A DNA stretch of 56,958 nucleotides from Gammaproteobacteria bacterium. Its GTDB lineage: Bacteria > Pseudomonadota > Gammaproteobacteria > Burkholderiales > Nitrosomonadaceae. A program made the translations under genes and the position numbers. Where the stretch lies: NCBI GenBank assembly GCA_030431985.1, contig JAUIIB010000015.1, forward strand, positions 1-56,958, read 5' to 3'. This document shows, in pieces, positions 35,402 through 46,059 of this stretch (positions are counted from its first letter, which is position 1; each line of letters begins with the position of its first letter). The notes below the pieces were generated by a model. That model did no database searches. It was not told where the DNA came from and was given only the letters and a program-made list of their open reading frames with translations.

Positions 35402-38122
35402 TTATTTTATCTTGCCATGACACTGCTTATATTTTTTACCGGAACCGCAGGGGCAGGGCTGATTGCGCCCGATTTTGTCTCCCTGGCGTACAAAAGGCTG
35501 GACTTTTTCATCGTTAACCTGATTATTTTCTAAACTGCCTGAAGTATCGTCGTAGTGATATTCCACATTCTCAGGTGTTTTAAATGTTTCTGTTACTGCT
35601 TCAACTTGTTGTTCATTCTGAATCTGTACAGTCAACAGTATGCGAGTAACTTCCGATTTGATTGCTTCGAGCATTGCTGTGAACAGTTCAAATGCTTCAC
35701 GTTTATATTCCTGCTTGGGGTTTTTCTGTGCATAACCGCGCAAATGTATACCGTGACGCAAATGATCTAATGCTGCGAGATGTTCGCGCCAATGTGAGTC
35801 GATTACCTGCAGCATCAGTGCGCGTTCGTAATGATGCATGATTTCTGCGCCGATTTGATCGACTTTGCGTTGATAGCTTTGTGCGGCAATATCAATAATT
35901 CGGTTACACAGTGTTTCTTCGTGTAAATCGGATTCTTCGTCTAGCCATTTTTGGATGGGTAAATGTAGCTGGTAATCTGAAATTAGAGCTTTTTCCAATC
36001 CTGTTACATCCCATTGTTCTTCGATACTTTGGGGGGGGATATACAAGCTGAACAAATCGGTCAATACACCTTCCCGAATGGCGGAAATAGTTTCTGCAAT
36101 GTCATGTTCAGCTTCCAGCAATTCATTGCGTTGTTGGTAAATAACGCTGCGTTGATCGTTAGCGACGTCATCATAATCCAGAAGCTGCTTGCGAATATCA
36201 AAATTTCTTGCTTCAACTTTGCGCTGCGCGTTTTCGATTGCACGTGTAACCCAGGGATGTTCAATCGCCTCACCTACTGGCATTTTTAAGCGTTCCATAA
36301 TATTTGCAACGCGGTCGGACGCAAAGATACGCAACAAAGGGTCTTCAAGCGAGAGATAGAAGCGGCTGGAGCCTGGGTCGCCCTGCCTGCCGGAGCGGCC
36401 CCGCAGCTGATTGTCCACACGGCGTGATTCATGCCGTTCTGTACCGATAATATGCAGCCCCCCATGATTCAGTACTTCTTCGTGAACCGTTTTCCAGTTG
36501 TCGTAGATTTCTTTGATGCGTTTTTCTTTTTCGGCATCATTAAATTTATCATTTTGTCGTATGCTTTCAATTTCTGGTTCAGGGTTTCCGCCCAAAACGA
36601 TATCAGTTCCTCGGCCAGCCATATTGGTTGCGATGGTAATCATCTTGGGGCGTCCGGCCTGTGTAATGATGGTTGCCTCGCTGGCATGCTGTTTTGCGTT
36701 AAGGATCTGATGGGGTAATTTTGCTCGATCCAGTAATTTGGATAACAAAACATTATTTTCTATGGATGTCGTACCGACTAAAACAGGCTGACCTTTTTCG
36801 TAACATTCACGGATACCTTCGATAATGGCATTGTTTTTCTCATTCATGGTCCGAAAAACCAGATCCATACGGTCGTCACGTATCATGGCTCTGTGTGTTG
36901 GTATAATTACCGTTTCAAGTCCGTAGATTTGCTGGAATTCGGCTGCTTCGGTATCTGCAGTACCTGTCATACCGGCCAGTTTGTGATACATCCGAAAATA
37001 ATTCTGGAACGTTATTGATGCCAGCGTTTGGTTTTCTTTTTGTATGGTGACGCCTTCCTTTGCTTCCACGGCTTGATGCAAGCCGTCCGACCAGCGTCGG
37101 CCGGCCATTAAACGGCCGGTGAATTCATCCACGATGACGACTTCGCCGTCTTGTACGACATAATGCTGATCAAGAAAATATAGGGCATGTGCACGTAATC
37201 CTGCCGTCAAATGATGAATCAGGTTCACATTTGATGGATCGTACAGGCTGGAACCGGATTTAAGCAGTCCAGCATCTGCTAACAGTTTTTCGGCATGCTC
37301 AAACCCTTCTTCACTCAGGGTTACTTGATGCGCTTTTTCATCGACGCTGTAATCTCCGGGACTGTCCTCTTTTTCCTGACGTGTTAGTTTGGGAATGAGT
37401 TTGTCGATACGGACATAAATTTCGGTATCGCCTTCAGCCTGACCGGAAATAATCAGAGGTGTGCGTGCTTCGTCAATCAAAATTGAGTCCACTTCATCGA
37501 CAATGGCAAAATTAAGATGACGCTGAACACGTTCATTTTGATGCGTTACCATGTTATCGCGCAAGTAATCGAATCCGTATTCGTTGTTGGTGCCATAGGT
37601 AATATCTGCAGCATACGCAGCTTGTTTCTCTGCGTGTGGCATATGCCCGTATATCACCCCGACACTAACACCTAAAAATTCATAAATTTTCCCCATCCAG
37701 TCTGCGTCGCGTTTAGCAAGGTAATCGTTGACAGTAACGACATGTACGCCGTGTCCGGACAATGAGTTCAGGTAGGCCGGCAAAGTCGCCATAAGCGTTT
37801 TGCCTTCACCGGTGCGCATTTCAGAAATTTTGCCGTCGTGCAGGACCATTCCGCCGATCAGCTGCACGTCGAAATGTCGCATATTCAGTATACGCTTACT
37901 TGCTTCGCGGACAACGGCAAACGCTTCAGGCAAAATGGAGTCGAGCGTTTCTTCATTATTGACGCGCTGCTTGAACTCATCAGTTTTGGCGCGTAATTCC
38001 GTATCCGATAATTTTTCTAATTCAGTTTCAAGTGCATTGATGGCATTAACGGATTTTGAGTATTCCTTGATGATACGGTCGTTGCGGCTTCCAAAAACCT
38101 TTTTGAGTAAATTACCTAACAT
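35402..38122 (-). CDS. secA: Preprotein translocase ATPase SecA
   Basis: The motor of Sec protein export. The 906-residue length fits. Visible parts are the Walker [12 protein letters not shown], the [19 protein letters not shown] block, [14 protein letters not shown], the [11 protein letters not shown] motif and the C-terminal SEC-C zinc tail ([14 protein letters not shown]) that binds SecB and lipids. It is monocistronic or read with downstream genes on the minus strand; the M23 peptidase gene lies 212 bases upstream on the same strand. Confidence 0.97.
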   Translation of the reverse strand: MLGNLLKKVFGSRNDRIIKEYSKSVNAINALETELEKLSDTELRAKTDEFKQRVNNEETLDSILPEAFAVVREASKRILNMRHFDVQLIGGMVLHDGKISEMRTGEGKTLMATLPAYLNSLSGHGVHVVTVNDYLAKRDADWMGKIYEFLGVSVGVIYGHMPHAEKQAAYAADITYGTNNEYGFDYLRDNMVTHQNERVQRHLNFAIVDEVDSILIDEARTPLIISGQAEGDTEIYVRIDKLIPKLTRQEKEDSPGDYSVDEKAHQVTLSEEGFEHAEKLLADAGLLKSGSSLYDPSNVNLIHHLTAGLRAHALYFLDQHYVVQDGEVVIVDEFTGRLMAGRRWSDGLHQAVEAKEGVTIQKENQTLASITFQNYFRMYHKLAGMTGTADTEAAEFQQIYGLETVIIPTHRAMIRDDRMDLVFRTMNEKNNAIIEGIRECYEKGQPVLVGTTSIENNVLLSKLLDRAKLPHQILNAKQHASEATIITQAGRPKMITIATNMAGRGTDIVLGGNPEPEIESIRQNDKFNDAEKEKRIKEIYDNWKTVHEEVLNHGGLHIIGTERHESRRVDNQLRGRSGRQGDPGSSRFYLSLEDPLLRIFASDRVANIMERLKMPVGEAIEHPWVTRAIENAQRKVEARNFDIRKQLLDYDDVANDQRSVIYQQRNELLEAEHDIAETISAIREGVLTDLFSLYIPPQSIEEQWDVTGLEKALISDYQLHLPIQKWLDEESDLHEETLCNRIIDIAAQSYQRKVDQIGAEIMHHYERALMLQVIDSHWREHLAALDHLRHGIHLRGYAQKNPKQEYKREAFELFTAMLEAIKSEVTRILLTVQIQNEQQVEAVTETFKTPENVEYHYDDTSGSLENNQVNDEKVQPFVRQGDKIGRNQPCPCGSGKKYKQCHGKIK

Positions 38123-38334
38123 AACAGTCTGAAGAATTTAATATTCGGAAAAAACAAAGAGAGATGTATATTGTCTCACTCTATGCATCGTTTTGCGAAT
38201 AAAAAGCGGCGATAACTTGGATTCGGTATTGGCTCCGAATATAGAGAACAGACGCTTAAGTTGGGGCATTGTTCTATTTTAAGCTAACACCACGTTATAG
38301 TTATCGGTGAAAATCCTAGTCAACAATTGATTAG

Positions 38335-39252
38335 TTAACTTGCTTTTTTCAAAAAACGGGATGGGTTCTGCGGTATGTTTTTGTGTCTGATTTCGAAATG
38401 TAGATGTGGACCGGTAGAACGCCCAGTACTACCAACTTCCGCAATTTTTTGTCCCTGGGTAACAATTTGACCGGTTTCAACAACGAGTTTAGAAGCATGT
38501 GCATACCGGCTGATCATATCGTCACCGTGATCGATTTCTATCATCTTGCCGTATTGGGCGTGTCGGCCAGAAAAAACAACAACACCGCCAGCTGCAGCGC
38601 GTATAGGTGTGCCTCTTTTTACCGCAAAATCAACCCCCTCATGTAGAGCTCGTTTGCCTGTAAAAGGGTCGATACGGAAACCAAATCCAGATGAATACCA
38701 ATCAGTTTCAACAGGCATCACCGAGGGTAAAACACGTTTTGATAATTTTTCGCTACGCAGTAATGTTTCCAGGGCGCCAAATAAATCTGATTGTGAGTCA
38801 ATCTTGCCGGACAATTCATATAGTTGCTGCTCGAACGCTTTAAATGACAGGGGCTCAGCATATAAATCAGCATAGGTACCACCCTGTCCAGGTAATTGGT
38901 CGAGCATGAAATCTTCTGATTCAAAGTCAGATAATTCTAGAAGTTGAGTGCCAAGAGCGTTCAGACGCATGAGCTGTGCCTGCATCTTGCCGAGTTTGAT
39001 TGCCATAATATTTAAATTGTCATTCAACTGCATTTGCATTTTTTGATGCCGCTTTTCCTGTGGGCCAACAAACAGAGCTTTTAAAACCGGTGCTTCAATT
39101 CGATCCGCGTAGCGTAATGAAAAGAAATTTAAAGCTAAAGCCGAGGTCAAAACTGTAAAAAGCAGAATGCTGGCAAAAATTATAAAGTGCATCTTAGTTA
39201 TAACAATTTTTTTTGCTTGTGCAGATTGGCTGGAAATTAATATAATATTCAT
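38335..39252 (-). CDS. M23-family (LytM) envelope peptidase or activator
   Basis: The product, about 305 residues, begins with a short cytoplasmic part, a single membrane anchor (FIIFASILLFTVLTSALALNFF) and a helical stretch of about 100 residues. It ends in a C-terminal M23 domain: GFRIDPFTGKRALHEGVDFAV, followed by YAHASKLV and GSTGRSTGPHLHFEIR. Zinc ligands H, D and the HLH pair are present, so it may cleave peptidoglycan cross-bridges. The longer frame adds 14 N-terminal residues; the chosen ATG has AAGG 8 bases upstream. The position next to secA and a dciA-like gene is common in proteobacteria. Confidence 0.86.
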   Translation of the reverse strand: MNIILISSQSAQAKKIVITKMHFIIFASILLFTVLTSALALNFFSLRYADRIEAPVLKALFVGPQEKRHQKMQMQLNDNLNIMAIKLGKMQAQLMRLNALGTQLLELSDFESEDFMLDQLPGQGGTYADLYAEPLSFKAFEQQLYELSGKIDSQSDLFGALETLLRSEKLSKRVLPSVMPVETDWYSSGFGFRIDPFTGKRALHEGVDFAVKRGTPIRAAAGGVVVFSGRHAQYGKMIEIDHGDDMISRYAHASKLVVETGQIVTQGQKIAEVGSTGRSTGPHLHFEIRHKNIPQNPSRFLKKAS

Positions 39253-39284
39253 TGTATTAGCCTTGAGAGTTGTTCCAAATAGCC

Positions 39285-39755
39285 GTGAGTTCACAAAAAC
39301 TAAACATATACCTTAATACTTTAGGTAAAAATCCCGAATATAAGGCAATATTCAGCCATGCTAATCAATTAGATCAAATTGAGCGCATACTAATTGCATC
39401 GGCTGCTATTCCTAAGCATTTGTTAATACATTGTAAAATCGGTCCGCTGAGCCGAAATCAGTTGATATTGCTAACAGAAACCGCTTCAATTGCAGCAAAA
39501 CTTAAACATATTGCACCATCTATCGTCAGTAAATTACATCAGAAAGGCTGGAAAATAGCTTCCATCAGAGTCCAGGTACAGAATCCAGGTAAAACCACCC
39601 AAGGTATGACGTTTCAGAGAGAAAAACAAAATGCCCCAAACCCTAGCCCTCGTATCAGTGCTGCAGGTATTGAAAACCTGAATCGGTTGGCGCAAACATT
39701 AACTGACTCTGAACTCAAATTGAGTATTAAGCAATTGCTTGAGAGCCAATCTTAG
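39285..39755 (+). CDS. dciA: DciA-like (DUF721) protein
   Basis: The product, about 156 residues, has the DUF721/DciA-type core (LLIHCKIGPLSRNQLILLTETASIAAKLKH...). DciA-like proteins help load the replicative helicase DnaB in bacteria lacking DnaC. No ATG is available. GTG at 39285 is chosen over TTG at 39270 because the only purine-rich stretch (GAGAG) abuts the TTG. It is divergent from the M23 peptidase with 32 bases between starts. DciA function is inferred from family and the secA/M23 neighbourhood. Confidence 0.75.
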   Translation: MSSQKLNIYLNTLGKNPEYKAIFSHANQLDQIERILIASAAIPKHLLIHCKIGPLSRNQLILLTETASIAAKLKHIAPSIVSKLHQKGWKIASIRVQVQNPGKTTQGMTFQREKQNAPNPSPRISAAGIENLNRLAQTLTDSELKLSIKQLLESQS

Positions 39756-39978
39756 CTTTAATACAATTACAATTGGTTGGTGTTAACGTTTCTTCCATTA
39801 CCCCGCGATGCCAAAACTATGTGCTCAATCGTATACATGTTATCTGTCAAGCCCCAGCTCACGGACAAATATAAAATTAAGCAATTTTAAGATAATTTAG
39901 AATCGATGTCATACTGTTTTTTCATGTATGTATTGATCTTTACTGTTGGAATGCTGGAAATAACACAATAAATTCATA

Positions 39979-41706
39979 TTATTGGAATCGGATGTCAGGT
40001 ATAGTTATATCGGCGAATTGCCAAGCCTCAGCAAATGCTGCTTGAATATCATTCGATGGTTTGTTCTGTGCATCAAGGCTTAGTTTTAAACCGTATAATC
40101 CCCAGCCGTTTTTAGGATAATTCTCTAAATTTTTGCGAAATACCATTTCGGCTTGACTGAATTTTCCAAACTTCAGTAGTGTCATACCCAATGTGTGACG
40201 CGTCGGATAATACCAGAATGGCGGTTCCATATAAGGCAAACTATCCTGAATTGCGACCGCATTTTCAAACGCCGCGATTGCGGTTGGCTGCTCGTTTTCG
40301 GTCATAAATAATTCGCCAGTAATTAGTTGATCAGCAATCTGTAAAAGGCTGCCAGCAGGATAGCCAAGCGTATCGAGTACAGCGATACCCGAGTCATTTT
40401 TCAGTATGGCCAATTTTGCATGCTCACTGCGTGCGGCGTCGATATTATTTAATCGGACATTTGCAAGTGCTCGTGCATAATGCCAGACGGCATTGGAGTA
40501 GGGATGGTTCTCCGATGGTTGTGGCTCCGTAAGGACGTCCTGCCATTTAGCGAAATGAGTCAGGGCTAGAATAGGGATGGTTTTATAAAATTCGACAACA
40601 GGAAAATCGGTAATTAATTCATCTGAAACACTGTCGGAAACTTTTCGGGCCAAATCAATCGCCTTCTGACTGCGGCCTTCCATGCTATAGGCCGCCCAAA
40701 GAAAATGGAGGTTGTGCGGATAATATGCGGCCGGATAAAAACCCTTGACATTGTTTGTTGTGATATACATTTCGTCAGCGGCCGCCGCTTGGATGTTTGC
40801 TTTGGCCGCATCGTTATAGCGACCTGTTCGCCAGTATATGTGAGATGGCATATGCACCAGATGTCCGGCGCCCGGAACCAAGTCTATTAATCGATCAGCG
40901 GCTGTTTCAGCGCGCTCGGGTTTTGATGAAGATTCCACGGCATGTATATATAAATGAATTCCAAGTGGATGATTCGGTGAACGTTCGAGCAATGCTTCTA
41001 AAACTGTAATGGCTTCGACAGTGAGTGCTTTAGGTGTTTCAGGATCTATCCAATAATCCCAAGGCATTAAATTCATGATTGACTCTGCATACAACGCAGT
41101 GGCATCATCATCTTGTGGATATTTGAGTGCAAGATCGTGCATGGCGTTCATGTAAGCGAGATCTAAATTTTCCCTTGTCGTCAATAAATCGCCGTTATAG
41201 CGTTTTGCTAGTGCATTGATGTAATCATGCTCGCGTTGGTTTGAATGATGTGTTAAGGCGACAGCTCTTTGAATGGCTGTATAGGCTAGGATACGCGCTT
41301 CATCACTCATAACCGCTTTGCCCTGATGTGTGACGTTGATATTGGGCCCTAATGCAAGTGCTTCTCCCCAATAGCACATCGCACACTGGCTATCGAGTTT
41401 CTGCGCGGCTCGAAATGAGCGTGCCGATTCCGCGTGATTGTATGCAAAATTTAACACGAGTCCCTGGTTAAAGTAATGTTGTGCGCCAGGATGATTGGTT
41501 GATATTACATGATGGTGTTGACCCATACCGCTAAACAGGGGAGTACCGGTTTCTATCTCCCAAGTTTTCATTTGCTGCGTCTGAGAGCCGTCCAGGTCTG
41601 TTTTTAAGTCTATTGATGATGAATGCGATGCTGATTTGTGTGCAGCACAACCGGCAAGCAATAGCTGTACACAAATAGGGATTATGATCCTTAGACTGGT
41701 ACGCAT
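39979..41706 (-). CDS. TPR-repeat lipoprotein, unknown function
   Basis: The 575-residue product has a lipoprotein signal with lipobox LLAGC (cysteine near residue 20). A long helical region of tetratricopeptide-like repeats follows (for example NQGLVLNFAYNHAESARSF, then MCYWGEALALGPN, HYARALANVRLNNIDAA and WGLYGLKLSLDAQ). It resembles widely occurring TPR proteins of unknown role that share the C-x-M-C-Y-W-G-x-A-L-A-L-G-P-N signature. It is probably anchored in the outer or inner membrane, facing the periplasm. It is not linked in an operon with its neighbours. Confidence 0.75.
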   Translation of the reverse strand: MRTSLRIIIPICVQLLLAGCAAHKSASHSSSIDLKTDLDGSQTQQMKTWEIETGTPLFSGMGQHHHVISTNHPGAQHYFNQGLVLNFAYNHAESARSFRAAQKLDSQCAMCYWGEALALGPNINVTHQGKAVMSDEARILAYTAIQRAVALTHHSNQREHDYINALAKRYNGDLLTTRENLDLAYMNAMHDLALKYPQDDDATALYAESIMNLMPWDYWIDPETPKALTVEAITVLEALLERSPNHPLGIHLYIHAVESSSKPERAETAADRLIDLVPGAGHLVHMPSHIYWRTGRYNDAAKANIQAAAADEMYITTNNVKGFYPAAYYPHNLHFLWAAYSMEGRSQKAIDLARKVSDSVSDELITDFPVVEFYKTIPILALTHFAKWQDVLTEPQPSENHPYSNAVWHYARALANVRLNNIDAARSEHAKLAILKNDSGIAVLDTLGYPAGSLLQIADQLITGELFMTENEQPTAIAAFENAVAIQDSLPYMEPPFWYYPTRHTLGMTLLKFGKFSQAEMVFRKNLENYPKNGWGLYGLKLSLDAQNKPSNDIQAAFAEAWQFADITIPDIRFQ

Positions 41707-41972
41707 TAGTTTTCCTCAAAAGAATATATGTTGGAGATTATACGCAGAATCACTTCAAAGATAGCATTCAGATGGACGGTCTTTTGCTTTACCATTCGAG
41801 TGTCTCGTATATAATCATTAATATCTGCTGATAAGGGAAAACAGTTTTGAAGGTTTAAAATCAAGCGGAGCAATCATTGTGCAAGTGCGATTATTTTCCC
41901 TGATGCCCAGAATCAATTAATTTCTTGATCAATTTCAATCTAGTCATCACATTTGTAAAATCAGCTTACGGT

Positions 41973-43829
41973 ATGAATGTTTTTTATGAAGAGTCCGGGA
42001 ATTTTAAGGTAGGAGCTATCCTGGCAGACAACACGACGTCATTGCAAGTCGAAGCGGTGCATGGCAAGCGTTCTAAAATTAAGGCTGCGTCCGTGTTGTT
42101 ACGCTTTGATAAACCGGCGTTGGGCGAGTTCATGGACCATGCGCAAAAGATTGCTGATGAGTTGGATCCTGATTTTCTGTGGGAATGTTGTATCCAGGAT
42201 GTTGAATTTAAGAGTGAATCGTTAGCTGTCGATTATTTCGGGCACAAGCCGGATCCAGTAGAGGCCGCGGCAACATTGATTCTTCTGCATAGTGCGCCAA
42301 TGTATTTCTATAAAAAAGGCAAGGGGTGCTACAAGGCTGCACCCCCGGATGCACTTAAAGCAGCGCTGGCTAGTCAGGAAAAGAAACGTCAGCAAGCTAA
42401 ACGTAAGGCACATTATGTAGAGCAACTTAGCAATGGTACGCTGCCGAAGGAGTTCTCTGAGGTACTTTCACATTTGCTGTACAGACCCGACAAGAATACG
42501 ATTGAATGGAAGGCGTTGGAGGAAGCATGTGTGCAAATGAACATGTCAGTCCCTCGATTGCTGGAAAAATGCGGTGCGATTTCATCTTCGCATGATTATC
42601 ATTTTAATCAATTTCTTTGGGAATATTTTCCCGACGGCATTGATTTTAGTGAAGCAGATCAGCAATTGAATCCCGACAATACCGATGATTTACCCATCGC
42701 AGACATTGCTGCATTTAGTATTGATGATGCCTCAACGACGGAAATAGACGATGCATTTTCGGTTACGCCATTGAGGCTGGGCAGTTTTCGGATTGGTATT
42801 CATATTGCCGCACCTGCTTTAGGAATTCCTCCGGGAGGTGCTTTAGATAATACTGCTGCAAGGCGTCTATCGACAGTCTATGTGCCAGGTAGAAAAATCA
42901 CAATGCTGCCGGCTTCTGTAATTGGCCGTTATACGCTCAATGAGAACCGTATATGTCCGGCAGTGTCATTATATTTGGATGTTGCAGATGACTATACTGT
43001 GACTCATGTAGAAAGTCGCATTGAAAAAATTAAAGTTGTTGAAAATTTACGTCATGAGAAACTAGCGGCATTTTTCAATGAAGATACATTACATAGTAGT
43101 CATTCCGAAGTGCCTTTTGTAAGTGAACTACAAACTTTGTGGCATTTTGCGAGCAAGATGGAAGCCGTGCGCGGTAAAGTAAACGATCTAAATAATGATA
43201 AAATCGATTACAGTTTTGATGTTGAAAATGACCATGTCACGATCAGGACGAGACGGCGTGGGTCGCCTATCGATAAGGTCGTATCTGAGCTCATGATTTT
43301 TGCCAATACTCAGTGGGGTAAGCAGTTAGCGGATTCTAATATTGCCGGAATTTATCGTAATCAGGGTAACGGTAAAGTAAAAATGAGCACATCTCCGGCG
43401 CCACACCAGGGTTTGGGGGTGGCACAGTATGCATGGATCAGCTCCCCTATGCGCAGGTATGTGGATTTAATCAATCAACGACAGCTCATTGCCATGATAC
43501 GTGATGAATCGCCGCCGTACTCACGTGACAGTGACGGATTGTTAATTGCATTGCGGGATTTTGAAATTGCATATGGTATTTATGGTGATTTCCAGCGTTC
43601 AATGGAGTATTACTGGTGTCTGCGATGGTTATTACAGGAAAATATTCAAACGATTAATGCGCAGGTTATTAAGGAAAATTTGGTTAAATTCGATAATCTG
43701 CCATTAGTCATGCGAATTCCGTATTTACCTAATTTGGTTCCGGATTCATTTGTGAAACTGGAAATTGAATCGATTGATTTGCTTGATCGTAGTCTACGGG
43801 CAAAATTTGTCGAAAAACTGGAATCATGA
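41973..43829 (+). CDS. RNase II/R-family exoribonuclease-like protein, altered acidic cluster
   Basis: The product, about 618 residues, has an RNB domain from about residue 240 (FSIDDASTTEIDDAFSV) to 560, including SSPMRRYVDLINQRQL with the conserved arginine of the active site. The N-terminal region is not a standard cold-shock-domain pair. Aligned to E. coli RNase II, the carboxylate equivalent to D207 is E257, while D251, D259 and D260 are kept. It may still be active or may have a modified rate. The frame extends upstream, but no good ribosome-binding site decides between the starts; the ATG at 41973 is the first methionine near the conserved region. Confidence 0.8.
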   Translation: MNVFYEESGNFKVGAILADNTTSLQVEAVHGKRSKIKAASVLLRFDKPALGEFMDHAQKIADELDPDFLWECCIQDVEFKSESLAVDYFGHKPDPVEAAATLILLHSAPMYFYKKGKGCYKAAPPDALKAALASQEKKRQQAKRKAHYVEQLSNGTLPKEFSEVLSHLLYRPDKNTIEWKALEEACVQMNMSVPRLLEKCGAISSSHDYHFNQFLWEYFPDGIDFSEADQQLNPDNTDDLPIADIAAFSIDDASTTEIDDAFSVTPLRLGSFRIGIHIAAPALGIPPGGALDNTAARRLSTVYVPGRKITMLPASVIGRYTLNENRICPAVSLYLDVADDYTVTHVESRIEKIKVVENLRHEKLAAFFNEDTLHSSHSEVPFVSELQTLWHFASKMEAVRGKVNDLNNDKIDYSFDVENDHVTIRTRRRGSPIDKVVSELMIFANTQWGKQLADSNIAGIYRNQGNGKVKMSTSPAPHQGLGVAQYAWISSPMRRYVDLINQRQLIAMIRDESPPYSRDSDGLLIALRDFEIAYGIYGDFQRSMEYYWCLRWLLQENIQTINAQVIKENLVKFDNLPLVMRIPYLPNLVPDSFVKLEIESIDLLDRSLRAKFVEKLES

Positions 43830-43937
43830 ATGGATGTTAAGGCTTGTGCATGTACTGATATTGTTGTGACAATTTCCTGGATGTTGCCTAAAATAGCCAT
43901 ATTTGGTGTCTGCATTATTAATTAAAGGATTCAATTA

Positions 43938-44855
43938 TTGTCGGCCATAGTCTACAGACCAAACATGCATTCAGTTGTGTCTCATGAAGAAAAGCAAAAA
44001 CGCCGTTTGATTGGTGCAATGGTCTTTTCACTGGCCATGCATCTGACTGTGTTATTGGGTGTAACGTTTGAATTCCCGGCACCTGACTTTAATCGAATAG
44101 CAACTTCACTAGATGTGGTATTGGTCAACAGTGAAACACAGATAAAGCCGGTGGATACCCAATTGCTTGCACAGGCCAATCTGGATGGCGGTGGTAATGT
44201 TGATGCTGAGCGAAGTGCAAAAACGCCTTTGCCGGTAATACCTCAAAGCAAACCTGTCAGGGATGTTATTCCCGTTGAGGAAAAAATCAAACAGCTTGAG
44301 CATAAAACGCAAAAGCTGATGACCGCTATGCAAAGCAATAACGTCATTCAGCAAAACGATGCGGAACCCGATCACTCAAGTAAACAACCTGTAAAGCCGG
44401 ATCTTAATTCAACCGACTTGCTGCAACGTAGTCTGGATATTGCGCGCTTGAAAGCACAGATCGCTGAAGAACATGACGCTTATCAGAAAAGGCCGAAACG
44501 AAAATTTGTCGGCGCGCGAACAACTGAATATCGTTTTGCCCGTTATGTCGAAGATTGGCGTCTGAAAGTAGAGCGTATCGGTAATTTGAATTACCCTGAA
44601 GATGCTAAAAAAGAAAAGATTTACGGTAATCTACAGCTGACTGTTGGTATACGCGCCGACGGTAGCCTAGAATCCATCGGTGTTAACCGTTCGTCCGGAC
44701 ATAAAATACTTGATGATGCAGCTGTACGGATTGTCAGGCTTGCCGGAAAAAACGGTTTTTCAGCGTTTCCGCCGGATATAAGTCGTGATACAGATGTTTT
44801 GCACATTACCCGTACCTGGGTTTTTGCCCGATCCGATACGTTGGTGAGCCGGTAA
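43938..44855 (+). CDS. TonB-family energy-transducing protein
   Basis: The 305-residue protein has an N-terminal cytoplasmic basic stretch and one transmembrane helix (LIGAMVFSLAMHLTVLLGVTF, about 25-45). A long periplasmic linker with charged and proline-containing sequence follows. The C-terminal TonB domain (about 215-300) holds LNYPEDAKKEKIYGNLQLTV and an SSGHKILDDAAVRIVR block. It passes proton-motive force to outer-membrane receptors, possibly including BtuB here. Start TTG at 43938 has AAGGA 8 bases upstream; an ATG nine codons later is an alternative. It lies 10 bases before aroE. No exbB/exbD is adjacent. Confidence 0.82.
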   Translation: MSAIVYRPNMHSVVSHEEKQKRRLIGAMVFSLAMHLTVLLGVTFEFPAPDFNRIATSLDVVLVNSETQIKPVDTQLLAQANLDGGGNVDAERSAKTPLPVIPQSKPVRDVIPVEEKIKQLEHKTQKLMTAMQSNNVIQQNDAEPDHSSKQPVKPDLNSTDLLQRSLDIARLKAQIAEEHDAYQKRPKRKFVGARTTEYRFARYVEDWRLKVERIGNLNYPEDAKKEKIYGNLQLTVGIRADGSLESIGVNRSSGHKILDDAAVRIVRLAGKNGFSAFPPDISRDTDVLHITRTWVFARSDTLVSR

Positions 44856-44865
44856 ATATAACCCT

Positions 44866-45678
44866 ATGACTGACTGTTACGCCGTTGTCGGTAATCCCAT
44901 TAATCATAGTAAATCACCGCAAATTCATAAGGCATTTGCCTGCCAGACGGGTCAGGACATATGCTATGAGGCATTGCTTGCTCCATTGGATCATTTTGAG
45001 TCAACTGTAAATGCCTTTCGTCAGAAAGGTGGTAAAGGACTGAACGTCACCGTGCCGTTCAAATTGGAGGCTTATCAGTTTTCGACTAATCTGACGGAAC
45101 GTGCTGACCTTGCGCAGGCAGTGAATACGCTAAAATTCGAGGATGACATCATACTGGGTGATAATACCGATGGTGCCGGCCTTGTTCGGGACATTGCGAT
45201 CAATTTAAAGATACCGATTACCGGAAAGCGTGTGTTGTTGATGGGAGCAGGAGGAGCGGCACGCGGTGTCATATTGCCGTTGTTGCAACATCAACCTGTA
45301 GAGCTTGTGATTGCCAATCGTACGCCACAAAAAGCGTTGGCCCTGCAGACGCAGTTTTCCGTCTATGGTCAAGTAACTGCTGGAGAATACACCTGTTTGG
45401 CTGGTGAATGCTTTGATGTAGTCATTAATGCTACTTCCGCGAGTCTTGATAATGATTTGCCTGACTTGCCTGTCGGTATTTTTGCAAACAATGCGCTTGC
45501 ATATGACATGATGTATAGTTCTGAGCCGACCTGTTTTCTCAAGTATGCTGCGCAACATGGGGTACGGTATCTTGCAGATGGCATTGGAATGCTTGTCGAA
45601 CAAGCGGCAGAATCATTTAACTTGTGGCGTGGTATAAGGCCTGAGACAAAAGCCGTAATTGCAGACTTGAAGCGGTAG
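44866..45678 (+). CDS. aroE: Shikimate dehydrogenase
   Basis: The NADP-dependent fourth step of the shikimate pathway, making shikimate from 3-dehydroshikimate. The 270-residue product starts with the diagnostic YAVVGNPINHSKSPQIH. It continues with KGLNVTVPFK (substrate lysine), GDNTDGAGL, the dinucleotide-binding GAGGAARGV and the NADP-specific NRTPQKA. Size and motifs are complete. It follows the TonB-like gene by 10 bases, and they may be transcribed together. Confidence 0.96.
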   Translation: MTDCYAVVGNPINHSKSPQIHKAFACQTGQDICYEALLAPLDHFESTVNAFRQKGGKGLNVTVPFKLEAYQFSTNLTERADLAQAVNTLKFEDDIILGDNTDGAGLVRDIAINLKIPITGKRVLLMGAGGAARGVILPLLQHQPVELVIANRTPQKALALQTQFSVYGQVTAGEYTCLAGECFDVVINATSASLDNDLPDLPVGIFANNALAYDMMYSSEPTCFLKYAAQHGVRYLADGIGMLVEQAAESFNLWRGIRPETKAVIADLKR

Positions 45679-45691
45679 TGCTAATCAATTG

Positions 45692-45940
45692 TTATAGATA
45701 TATGTAAAGCCATTCGAGGTACATCATGGCCAGGAAAATAAATGGCGCCATAATATAGGGTAGGGCAGTGCTGTTAATCAGTTTGTGAAAGAATCTTCTA
45801 ATACTGAAACCAGAATTTTGTGATTCACCGCATTTAATAGGTTTTCCGGTTTTCTTTGTGACAATTATTTTATAGCGTAGCGTTGGCATTGATTGATAGA
45901 ATGTAGTGCAGGTGTCTATATTCAAGACAATGTTTTTCAT
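45692..45940 (-). CDS. Possible small membrane protein
   Basis: An 82-residue frame on the minus strand with one hydrophobic helix near the C terminus (ALPYIMAPFIFLAMMYLEWLYIYL). It fills the gap between aroE and bioD. There is no clear ribosome-binding site before its ATG and no family match that I know. Real small membrane proteins look like this, but so do chance frames. Confidence 0.35.
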   Translation of the reverse strand: MKNIVLNIDTCTTFYQSMPTLRYKIIVTKKTGKPIKCGESQNSGFSIRRFFHKLINSTALPYIMAPFIFLAMMYLEWLYIYL

Positions 45941-46059
45941 GCTAATTTATCGGCAAATTGCCGAAGAAACTAAGCATTTTTATCAACCTATATAGCGCAG
46001 TAGCCTGGATTCTTCATAACAAGCTACGTGGTCGTCAATCTAGATTTCAATTTGTAAAA

